Positions 8,933-16,527 of a stretch of DNA of 64,000 bases are shown in pieces; within the stretch, counting starts at the first letter, position 1, and each line of letters begins with the position of its first letter. A program made the position numbers and the translations under genes. Source of the stretch: Glycomyces sambucus. GTDB taxonomy: Bacteria > Actinomycetota > Actinomycetes > Mycobacteriales > Micromonosporaceae. The notes under the pieces are model-generated. The model was not told the DNA's origin. It saw only the letters and a program-made list of their open reading frames with translations, and ran no database searches. The stretch covers positions 481,542-545,541 of the forward strand of contig NZ_FNGF01000001.1 in NCBI RefSeq assembly GCF_900102815.1, written 5' to 3'.

Positions 8933-8973
8933 ATCGTTGGGGGGCTTGGGTTCCGGTCTCGGTTCCGGTCGCC

Positions 8974-10011
8974 TCAGGCCCCGGGGTCGGTGCTCGACCG
9001 GACGGTGAGGGAGGGCGGCAGGAGGAGGTGCTCGGGGGCCTCGGGCCGGTCGATGACCAGGCGCACGAGCGCGGCGGCGATGGCGGCCGACGCCTGGCGC
9101 ACCGAGGTGATGCCGACAGGGCCGAAGGAGGTGAGCGGCGTGTCGTCGTAGCCGGTGACGGCGATGTCGCGGCCGGGGACGAGCCCGCGGGCCTGGAGGG
9201 TGATGACGGCGCCCGCGGCGAGCGTGTCGGCCTTGCACACGATCGCGGTCGGCGGGCGCGGCGAGTCGAGGAGGTCGGCGGTGATGCGGACCCCTTCGGC
9301 GAGGTCGCTGCCGGAGTGGACGATCCGCTCGTCGGTGGTGGAGGAGTCGAGGCCGAGCCGGCGGCACGCGTCCCGGTAGCCGATCTCGCGCTGCACCATG
9401 GTCTCGCTGGCGTGGTTCGCGCCCATGAACGCGAGTTCGCGGTGGCCGCGCTCGGCGAGGTGCGCCACGGCCATGTCGATGCCGAGCGCGGCGTCGCCCT
9501 CGGCCCAGCTCCACGGGGTGTCGAAGGCTTTCCCGGTGCGGCCGTAGGCGGCGAAGGGGATGTCGCGCGCGAAGAGCTCGACCGGGCGGGGGTCGTCGGA
9601 GCCGACGTTCGCGATGACGAACCCGGCCACGGACTGGCCGAAGTACAGGTCCTCGCAGGCGGTGATGAGCGAGGCGGTGTCGCGCTGGGTGATGAGCGTG
9701 AGGTTGCGGTCCTCGGCCTGGCAGGCGACGGCGAGGTCGTGGAGGAACACGTCCATGTACTGGTTGCCGGCGGCGTCGGGCGCGGGGAGCACGTACCCGA
9801 TCTGGCGCGGCTGGGCGAGGCGCAGGCTCCGGGCGACGAGGTTGTTGCGGTAGCGCAGCTCCCCCATGGCGGCGTGGACCTTCGCGCGGGTGCCCTCCGC
9901 CACGATCTCGGGCCGGTTGATGACGTTCGAGACGGTCATGACCGACACGCCGGCGAGTTCGGCGACGTCGGCCATGCTGGCCTTGCGCTGCGCGTCGGGC
10001 GCTCCGCTCAT
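8974..10011 (-). CDS. LacI/GalR family transcriptional regulator of the thuA operon
   Basis: 345 residues from the ATG at 10011, chosen because GGAGGG precedes it; an upstream ATG at 10059 would overlap the probable promoter. The N-terminal HTH is typical: ASMADVAELAGVSVMTVSNVINRPEIVAEGTRAKVHAAMGELRYRNN, followed by the periplasmic-binding-protein-like sensor domain with GFVIANVGSDD, GYRDACRRLGL, and VTGYDDTPLTSFGPVGITSVRQ. It lies immediately upstream of the ThuA/oxidoreductase operon on the same strand and probably represses it until the sugar is present. Confidence 0.93.
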   Translation of the reverse strand: MSGAPDAQRKASMADVAELAGVSVMTVSNVINRPEIVAEGTRAKVHAAMGELRYRNNLVARSLRLAQPRQIGYVLPAPDAAGNQYMDVFLHDLAVACQAEDRNLTLITQRDTASLITACEDLYFGQSVAGFVIANVGSDDPRPVELFARDIPFAAYGRTGKAFDTPWSWAEGDAALGIDMAVAHLAERGHRELAFMGANHASETMVQREIGYRDACRRLGLDSSTTDERIVHSGSDLAEGVRITADLLDSPRPPTAIVCKADTLAAGAVITLQARGLVPGRDIAVTGYDDTPLTSFGPVGITSVRQASAAIAAALVRLVIDRPEAPEHLLLPPSLTVRSSTDPGA

Positions 10012-10049
10012 GGACCGCCCTCCGTTCCGTCCCGGGTCGGCACCGGCGA

Positions 10050-10063
10050 TTTTAAGCATAAAT
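10050..10063. promoter_or_regulatory. Possible autoregulatory operator of the LacI gene
   Basis: TTTTAAGCATAAAT, an imperfect AT-rich dyad centred on GC, 39 bp before the LacI start. It matches the inverse of the 8919 operator at about 9 of 14 positions, so autoregulation is possible. Confidence 0.35.
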
Positions 10064-10115
10064 ACGAGAACGGGTCAACCCGCTTCCCGCCCCCGCCCCG
10101 GCCGCCCACCCCCGA

Positions 10116-10300
10116 CCTGTCGCACCCCCCGAGCCACCCTTGATCCGGGGGCGCCTCCGAATCGAGCCCCACTCGCGTTCACACATCCCTCGCCCACCCC
10201 TCACCGCACCACCCCTGTCACACCCTCCCGGCACGCTTTATCCGGGGGCGTCCGCGAATCGAGCACCACTCGCGTTCACACCCCTCGCCCACCCCTCACC
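10116..10300. repeat. Two ~88-bp GC-rich direct repeats
   Basis: Copy A about 10116-10204 and copy B about 10214-10300. Both run CCTGTC, ACCC..., then ATCCGGGGGCG, GAATCGAGC, CACTCGCGTTCACAC and CTCGCCCACCCCTCACC. The leading part (C-rich arm, then GGGGGC) can fold as a stem. Related copies occur inside the LuxR gene at 51751-51820 and 51828-51862. Confidence 0.75.
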
Positions 10301-10387
10301 ACTCCCCACCCGCTCACCTCTTCCCACATGGCATAGAACACCCTTATCGGGGGAATTCAGGCGCCAATCCACTCGTTCCCCACTGGT

Positions 10388-11080
10388 ATGAGCACAATCG
10401 GATTGATCGGCAGCGGCAACATCGGCGGCGCCATCGCGCGCCTCGCCGTCCGGGCGGGACACCAGGTGGTCCTGAGCAACAGCCGCGGGCCGGAGACCCT
10501 CGCGGATCTCGTTGCGGAGCTGGGCCCGAACGCCCGCGCCGCCACGCCGAAGGAGGCCGCGGCCGCGGGCGACCTCGTGGTCGTCACCATCCCGCTGCAC
10601 GCCTACAAGACCGTCCCGGTCGAGGAGCTGCGCGGGAAGGTCGTCCTCGACACGAACAACTACTACCCCGAGCGCGACGGGCACATCCCCGAGCTCGACG
10701 ACGAGTCGACCACCGTGAGCGAGCTCCTTCAGGCGCACCTGCCGGAGTCGTTCGTGGTCAAGGGCTTCAACAACATCTACCAGGGCCACGTGACCGAGCT
10801 GAACCGCCCGGCCGGCGACCCCGAGCGCTCGGTCCTCGCCATCGCGGGCGACGACGCGGACGCCAAGCAGGCGGTCACCGACTTCCTCGACTCGCTCGGG
10901 TACGGCGCCTACGACGTCGGCCCGCTCGCCGAGGGCTGGCGCTACCAGCGCGACACCCCCGCGTACGGGGTGTTCTTCACCGAGAAGTTCGCCTTCGACG
11001 CCGTCCCGCCCGCACGCCAGGTCACGCCGGAGATCATCGAACCGCTCCTGAAGGCCGCCAAGCGATACCGCGACATGTAG
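10388..11080 (+). CDS. NADPH/F420-dependent reductase family protein (Rossmann)
   Basis: 230 residues. N-terminal GLIGSGNIGGAIARLAVRAGHQVVLSNSRGP is the NAD(P)-binding motif of the F420:NADP oxidoreductase / pyrroline-5-carboxylate-reductase-like fold; the SNSRGP stretch fits binding of an NADP 2'-phosphate. VVVTIPLHAY and KVVLDTNNYYPERDG are also typical, and FVVKGFNNIYQGHV matches the family's 'AFNT' region. It probably moves hydride between NADPH and a flavin-like or F420 cofactor (family inference). Single-gene unit ending in a strong hairpin. Confidence 0.85.
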   Translation: MSTIGLIGSGNIGGAIARLAVRAGHQVVLSNSRGPETLADLVAELGPNARAATPKEAAAAGDLVVVTIPLHAYKTVPVEELRGKVVLDTNNYYPERDGHIPELDDESTTVSELLQAHLPESFVVKGFNNIYQGHVTELNRPAGDPERSVLAIAGDDADAKQAVTDFLDSLGYGAYDVGPLAEGWRYQRDTPAYGVFFTEKFAFDAVPPARQVTPEIIEPLLKAAKRYRDM

Positions 11081-11088
11081 GACCCGCA

Positions 11089-11128
11089 CGGAACGCCCGG
11101 GACGACCACCGTCGTCCCGGGCGTTCCG
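11089..11128 (+). terminator. Strong hairpin terminator
   Basis: Perfect 18-bp stem (11089-11106 with 11111-11128) around the 4-nt loop CACC, 8 bp after the reductase stop codon. Confidence 0.85.
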
Positions 11129-11186
11129 TATGCTCGGGCCCGGATCGGGGCCCGCCGGGCCCCGGAACCTTGGAACCCCGGGCTCC

Positions 11187-11235
11187 GAGCCCCGAGCCCC
11201 GAGCCCCGAGCCCCGAGCCCCGAGCCCCGAGCCCC
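11187..11235. repeat. 7-bp tandem repeat GAGCCCC, seven copies
   Basis: Seven perfect head-to-tail copies of GAGCCCC between two convergent genes, ending just before the hydrolase stop codon. Copy number is likely to vary between strains. Confidence 0.9.
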
Positions 11236-11242
11236 GACAGTC

Positions 11243-12139
<897 letters not shown>

Positions 12140-12142
12140 CTA

Positions 12143-12158
12143 GAGAACGATCGTTCTC
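12143..12158. promoter_or_regulatory. TetR operator 2
   Basis: GAGAACGATCGTTCTC, a perfect 16-bp palindrome, 18 bp upstream of the TetR start. Centre-to-centre distance to operator 1 is 36 bp. Confidence 0.85.
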
Positions 12159-12176
12159 ATCGCAAGGAGTCACCCT

Positions 12177-12746
12177 ATGATCGACGACACAGCGGCCCGC
12201 GCGCAGCTGATCGACGCCGCCGACCGGCTCTTCTACGCCCGCGGCGTGCAGGCCGTCGGCATGGACGCCGTCCGCGCCGAAGCCGGCGTCTCCCTCAAGC
12301 GCATCTATGCGCTCTTCCCCTCCAAGGACGACCTGGTCGTAGCCGTGCTCCGGCAACGCCGCGAGGTGTGGAACGCCGGGATCGCGGCCAGCGCCGAGGC
12401 GGCCGGGACGGCGCGGGAGAAGCTGCTCGCGGTCTTCGACTTCCTCGACGCGTGGTTCCGCGAGCCGGACTTCCGCGGGTGCGCGTTCATCAACGTCTAC
12501 GGCGAGCTGAGCGGCGGGTCCGCGGAGGTGCGGCGGACGGTGCGCGAGCAGAAGGAGGCGTTCGGGGCGTACGTGGCAGGGCTCGTGCGGGACGCGGGGG
12601 CGCCCGAGTCGCTGGGGCCGCAGATCGCGATCCTCGCCGAGGGGGCGCAGACGACGGCCGCGATCGCGGGCGGCCCGGAGGCCGCGGCGCAGGCGAAGGC
12701 CGCCGCGGCGGTGCTCCTGGACGCGGCCCTGGCGAACACTCCCTAG
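12177..12746 (+). CDS. TetR/AcrR family transcriptional regulator
   Basis: 189 residues; AAGGAG lies 8 bp before the ATG. The N-terminal HTH reads LIDAADRLFYARGVQAVGMDAVRAEAGVSLKRIYALFPSKDDLV, a canonical TetR helix-turn-helix. The ligand-binding domain follows with REKLLAVFDFLDAWF and FRGCAFINVYGE, a motif common in TetR proteins of the YcdC/AefR-like group. It represses itself and the divergent hydrolase, judged by two matching palindromes in the 91-bp gap. Confidence 0.93.
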   Translation: MIDDTAARAQLIDAADRLFYARGVQAVGMDAVRAEAGVSLKRIYALFPSKDDLVVAVLRQRREVWNAGIAASAEAAGTAREKLLAVFDFLDAWFREPDFRGCAFINVYGELSGGSAEVRRTVREQKEAFGAYVAGLVRDAGAPESLGPQIAILAEGAQTTAAIAGGPEAAAQAKAAAAVLLDAALANTP

Positions 12747-12830
12747 TGGAGGTTTGAGCGGCGGCTCCACCTGGCGCGGCACTCCTTTCGGGGAGGGGTG
12801 TTGCGCAGCTCTCATCGAGGTAGTTATATT

Positions 12831-12851
12831 TGTTTGGACGTACGACAAACA
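12831..12851. promoter_or_regulatory. Inverted repeat upstream of sugar importer 1
   Basis: TGTTTG, 9-bp spacer, CAAACA, in an AT-richer stretch (TTATATTTG) about 75-95 bp before the importer operon. Probably an operator; the regulator is not identified. Confidence 0.45.
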
Positions 12852-12925
12852 TACGGCTGTCGAACCTTCGCACCACCGGCCTTCGGCGAAGAGCGCACGC
12901 ACACCTCCCGATGAAAGGCATCCCC

Positions 12926-14593
12926 ATGGGCGACAACCCGAGCCGACCCTTGTTCCGCCTCCACCGCCGGACCCTCTTCCAGGCCGGCGCGGGCGCCGCC
13001 GCCGCGGCCTCGCTGGCCGGCTGCGCCGCGCTCGACGAGGGCCCCGAGGGCACCGCCGCCGGGTCCGACGAACTCGCCGACCTGCTCCCGACGTACACGC
13101 CCTACGAGGGCGGCGTCGAGGCCGACCTCCCCGGCGCGAGCGACGGCACCGTCTCCCCCGGCTACCTCTCGCGCCCCGAGTCGCCGGTCCAGGCCGTCGC
13201 CGAGCCGCCGATGACCACCGGCGAGGAGATCACCGCGATCACTCCCCTGTGGAACCCCGCGCCGCCCGGCCTGCCCGCGAACTCGTACTTCACCTCGGTC
13301 AACGAGGCCCTGGGCGGCACCGTCGTCTTCAACATCGCCGACGGCAACAACTACCTCGACAAGATCACCACCACGCTCGCCGGCGGCGACGTGCCGGACA
13401 TGTTCCAGATCCCCGGCTGGGAGATCATCAAGCTCTCCGACTTCACCGAGGCCGCGAACGAGCTGTTCGCCGACCTCTCCCCGTACCTCGCGGGCGACAA
13501 GGCCGCCGACTACCCGCTCCTGGCGAGCTACCCGACCGCCGCCTGGGCCATGGGCGTCTTCGGCGGCACCCTCCTCGGTATCCCCTGGGAGCGGGCGCCG
13601 TACACGAACACGATGTTCGCCCGCCAGGACGTCCTCGACTCCCTGGGCCTGGAGCACCCCCAGAACCTTGAAGAGCTGCTTGCGATCGCGGAGGAGGTCA
13701 ACGACCCGGCCGCGAACCGGTGGGCGTTCGCGAGCCTCGACCAGACCGTCCAAGAGGCCATGGGCGTCCCGACACTGTGGAAGGTGGAGGACGGGAAGCT
13801 GGTGCACAAGTTCGAGACCGAGGCGTTCGCCGCCGCGATCGAGTTCACGCGCCAGGTCTTCGACAAGGGCCTCGTGCACCCCGACTACGTCGCCGACCGG
13901 CTCACCAACACCAAGGAGATCATCGGCTCCGGTCAGGCCGTGTTCTATGAGGACGGCCTCGGCGCCTGGCACGAGATGCTCGGCACCTACCGCGACGTGG
14001 CGGGCTTCGACCTCCAGGCCGTGAACCCCATGGCGCGCGAGGCGGGCGGCACGCCCACGATCTGGCGCGACGACCCCGCGGGCATGTTCACCTTCATCAG
14101 GAAGGACCTCTCCGAGGAGCGGATCAAGGAGTGCCTGCGGGTCGCGAACTGGTGCTCGGCGCCGTTCGGCACCCGCGAGTGGGACCTGGTGTGGGACGGC
14201 GTGCAGGACGTCCACTTTACTGTGGACGCCGACGGCGTGCCGCAGCGCACCGAGCTGGGCCAGACCGAGGTCGCCAACACGTACCTGTTCCTGTCGGGCC
14301 GCGCGAACGCGAACTTCAAGTTCCAGTACCCGGGCCTGGTCGAGGCCCAGCACGCGTGGGAGACCAACGCCGCGGCGTTCCTCGACGACCACCCGTTCCA
14401 GGGCCTGCGCGTCGAGATGCCCTCCGACCTCGCCGCAGAGAACGAGCCGATGACCGACGCCCACCACGAGATCTACCGCGGCCAGCGCGAGGTCGCCGAG
14501 TGGACGGCGCTGGTGGACGACTGGCGCGCGAAGGTCGGCGACTCGGCCCGCGAGTACTACACCGGCGTCGCGGAGGACAACGACCGCCTGTGA
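12926..14593 (+). CDS. Sugar ABC transporter substrate-binding lipoprotein (LplA/YtcQ type)
   Basis: 555 residues from the ATG at 12926, preceded by AAAGG; an ATG five codons earlier (12911) is an alternative. The N-terminus has a twin-arginine-like RRTLFQAGAG stretch and a lipobox ASLAGC, so the protein is exported and lipid-anchored. The long mature domain (ITPLWNPAPP, DVPDMFQIPGW, NRWAFASLDQ, MAREAGGTPTIWRDDP) is typical of the large LplA-type binding proteins, which take up complex oligosaccharides such as pectin or rhamnogalacturonan fragments in Bacillus. It is followed by two permease genes with overlapping codons; no ATPase gene is present, as usual where a shared MsiK-type ATPase serves several importers. 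Confidence 0.9.
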   Translation: MGDNPSRPLFRLHRRTLFQAGAGAAAAASLAGCAALDEGPEGTAAGSDELADLLPTYTPYEGGVEADLPGASDGTVSPGYLSRPESPVQAVAEPPMTTGEEITAITPLWNPAPPGLPANSYFTSVNEALGGTVVFNIADGNNYLDKITTTLAGGDVPDMFQIPGWEIIKLSDFTEAANELFADLSPYLAGDKAADYPLLASYPTAAWAMGVFGGTLLGIPWERAPYTNTMFARQDVLDSLGLEHPQNLEELLAIAEEVNDPAANRWAFASLDQTVQEAMGVPTLWKVEDGKLVHKFETEAFAAAIEFTRQVFDKGLVHPDYVADRLTNTKEIIGSGQAVFYEDGLGAWHEMLGTYRDVAGFDLQAVNPMAREAGGTPTIWRDDPAGMFTFIRKDLSEERIKECLRVANWCSAPFGTREWDLVWDGVQDVHFTVDADGVPQRTELGQTEVANTYLFLSGRANANFKFQYPGLVEAQHAWETNAAAFLDDHPFQGLRVEMPSDLAAENEPMTDAHHEIYRGQREVAEWTALVDDWRAKVGDSAREYYTGVAEDNDRL

Positions 14594-15567
14594 GCGTCCC
14601 GACGATCGAGTCCCCGGTCCCGGTGACCGGGGGCCCTCCGAAGCGCAAACCGAAGGCGCACTGGCGGACCCGCCTGGTGCGCGACTGGCCGCTGCTGCTC
14701 ATGGCCGCGCCCATGATGCTGCTGGTGTGGGGGTTCTGGTGGATCCCGGCGCTGGGCAACGTCATCGCGTTCCAGGACTACAAGCCCTACACGGGCGGGA
14801 TCTTCGGGTCGCGCGTGGTCGGGTTCACCCACTTCCAGCTGCTGTTCGCCGACCCGGACTTCACGCGGGCGCTGCTGAACACGCTGGCGATCACCGCGTT
14901 CCAGGTGGTGTTCTACTTCCCCGTGCCGATCGCTCTGGCGCTGCTCATGCACTCGCTGGTGTCCGAGCGGCTGCGGTCGATGCTCCAGAGCGTGGTCTAC
15001 CTGCCGTACTTCTTCTCCTGGGTGCTCGTGATCGCGATCTTCCAGCAGATGCTCGGCGGCGCGGGGCTCCTGAGCCAGACCCTGCGCGGGGCGGGTTTCG
15101 AGGGCGTCGACTGGATGACCAATCCGGACACGTTCATCCTGCTGGTGACCTCGCAGGCGGTCTGGAAGGAGGCCGGGTTCGGGGCGATCATCTTCCTCGC
15201 GGCCCTGGCCGCGATCGACCCGAACCTGTACGAGGCCGCCGCGGTCGACGGGGCCGGGCGGTGGCGCCGGCTGTGGCACATCACGCTGCCGGGCATCCGC
15301 CCGGTGATCGTGCTGCTGCTCATCCTGCGCCTGGGCGACGCGCTCAACGTCGGGTTCGAGCAGTTCTTCCTCCAGCGCAGCGCGGTCGGCTCGCAGGCGT
15401 CGGAGGTGTTCGACACGTTCGTGTACTACAGCGGCATCCGCACCGGCGACTTCGACTACGGGGCCGCGGCGGGGCTGTTCAAGGGCGTGGTCGGGCTGGT
15501 GCTGATCCTGGCCGCCAACAAGGCCGCGCATCTGCTCGGCGAGAAGGGGGTGTACGCGAAGTCATGA
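14590..15567 (+). CDS. Sugar ABC transporter permease (LplB/YteP type)
   Basis: 325 residues from a GTG that overlaps the stop of the binding-protein gene (GTGA). About six membrane helices; first helix LLLMAAPMMLLVWGFWWIPAL. The EAA loop that contacts the ATPase reads YEAAAVDGAGRWRRLWHITLPGIRP near residue 225. The C-terminal EQFFLQRSAVGSQASEVFDTFVYYSGIRTGDFDYGAAAGLFKGVVGLVLI is typical of the LplB group. Pairs with the following permease. Confidence 0.92.
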   Translation: MSVPTIESPVPVTGGPPKRKPKAHWRTRLVRDWPLLLMAAPMMLLVWGFWWIPALGNVIAFQDYKPYTGGIFGSRVVGFTHFQLLFADPDFTRALLNTLAITAFQVVFYFPVPIALALLMHSLVSERLRSMLQSVVYLPYFFSWVLVIAIFQQMLGGAGLLSQTLRGAGFEGVDWMTNPDTFILLVTSQAVWKEAGFGAIIFLAALAAIDPNLYEAAAVDGAGRWRRLWHITLPGIRPVIVLLLILRLGDALNVGFEQFFLQRSAVGSQASEVFDTFVYYSGIRTGDFDYGAAAGLFKGVVGLVLILAANKAAHLLGEKGVYAKS

Positions 15568-16457
15568 GCGCCAATGCGAAACGGGCCGCGTGGGAGGAGC
15601 CGCCCACGGTGGCGGGGCAGGCGGCGAAGGGCGCGAGCATCGTCGTGATCGCCCTGCTGATCCTGTTCCCGCTGTACACGATCGCCCTGACGAGCCTGTC
15701 GAGTTCGGAGACCGTGCACCGCGTCGGCGGGCTCGTGGTCTGGCCGGGCGACGGGATCACGTTCGAGGCGTACGAGCAGATGTTCCGCAACCCGGTGGTC
15801 CTGCGCAGCCTCGTGGTGTCGCTGGGCGTCACCGCGGTCGGGACGGCGGTCAGCGTCGTCGTGTCGGTCCTCGGCGCGTACTCGCTGTCGCGCCCGGGGT
15901 CCCTGGGACACAAGACGGTGCTGTTCTCGGTCCTGCTCATGTTCGTGGTGTTCCCCGGGCTCATCCCGGTGTACCTGTGGGTGAGCGCGATCGGGCTGCG
16001 GGACAACTACCTGGCGATCATCCTGCCGATGGCGGTGTCCGCCTTCAACGTAGTGGTCCTGCGGGCGTTCTTCATGAGCCTGCCGCAGGAGCTGTTCGAC
16101 TCGGCGCGCATCGACGGGGCCGGGGAGTTCCGGGTGCTGTGGCGGATCGTGGTGCCGCTGTCGAAGGCGGTGATCGCGGTGGTGACGCTGTTCTACGCGG
16201 TGGCGTACTGGAACAACTGGTTCAACGCGTTCCTGTACCTCGACGACACGTCGAAGTGGCCGCTGGCGCTGGTGCTGCGCACGTACGTGGTCGAGTCGGC
16301 GCCGCTGCCGCAGGCCGCGGGCCTGACCGAGGCGCCGCCGACGCTGGCGGTGAAGATGGCGATCGTCATGATCGCGATCGTCCCCGCTTTGATCATCTAC
16401 CCGTTCGTGCAGAAGCACTTCAAGAAGGGCGTCATCATCGGCGCCGTCAAGGGCTGA
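15564..16457 (+). CDS. Sugar ABC transporter permease (LplC/YtcP type)
   Basis: 297 residues, ATG overlapping the previous stop (ATGA). First helix ASIVVIALLILFPLYTIALTSL; EAA loop FDSARIDGAGEFRVLWRIVVPLSK; C-terminus PALIIYPFVQKHFKKGVIIGAVKG, the usual end of carbohydrate permeases of the CUT1 class. Last gene of the operon; a 15-bp hairpin follows. Confidence 0.92.
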   Translation: MSANAKRAAWEEPPTVAGQAAKGASIVVIALLILFPLYTIALTSLSSSETVHRVGGLVVWPGDGITFEAYEQMFRNPVVLRSLVVSLGVTAVGTAVSVVVSVLGAYSLSRPGSLGHKTVLFSVLLMFVVFPGLIPVYLWVSAIGLRDNYLAIILPMAVSAFNVVVLRAFFMSLPQELFDSARIDGAGEFRVLWRIVVPLSKAVIAVVTLFYAVAYWNNWFNAFLYLDDTSKWPLALVLRTYVVESAPLPQAAGLTEAPPTLAVKMAIVMIAIVPALIIYPFVQKHFKKGVIIGAVKG

Positions 16458-16473
16458 GTCAGGGGCTGAACCA

Positions 16474-16506
16474 CCGCGGGGGCCGGCGTCGCGCCGGCCC
16501 CCGCGG
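16474..16506 (+). terminator. Terminator hairpin between convergent operons
   Basis: Perfect 15-bp GC stem (16474-16488 with 16492-16506) and a 3-nt loop TCG. It could end both the importer operon and the opposing GH78 operon. Confidence 0.8.
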
Positions 16507-16527
16507 TTCCCTTGATCCCGATGCAGG

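Larger units (their letters stand above)
10012..10387. other. 376-bp gene-free region, C-rich with repeats
   Basis: Contains the LacI promoter end (10012-10063) and then a strongly C-rich stretch made of two long direct repeats and a shorter degenerate third copy (about 10340-10375). No credible coding region is seen. Confidence 0.7.

Noticed and set aside
10116..10300. CRISPR array
   Set aside because: Only two long copies plus a degenerate one, without short spacers or cas genes.
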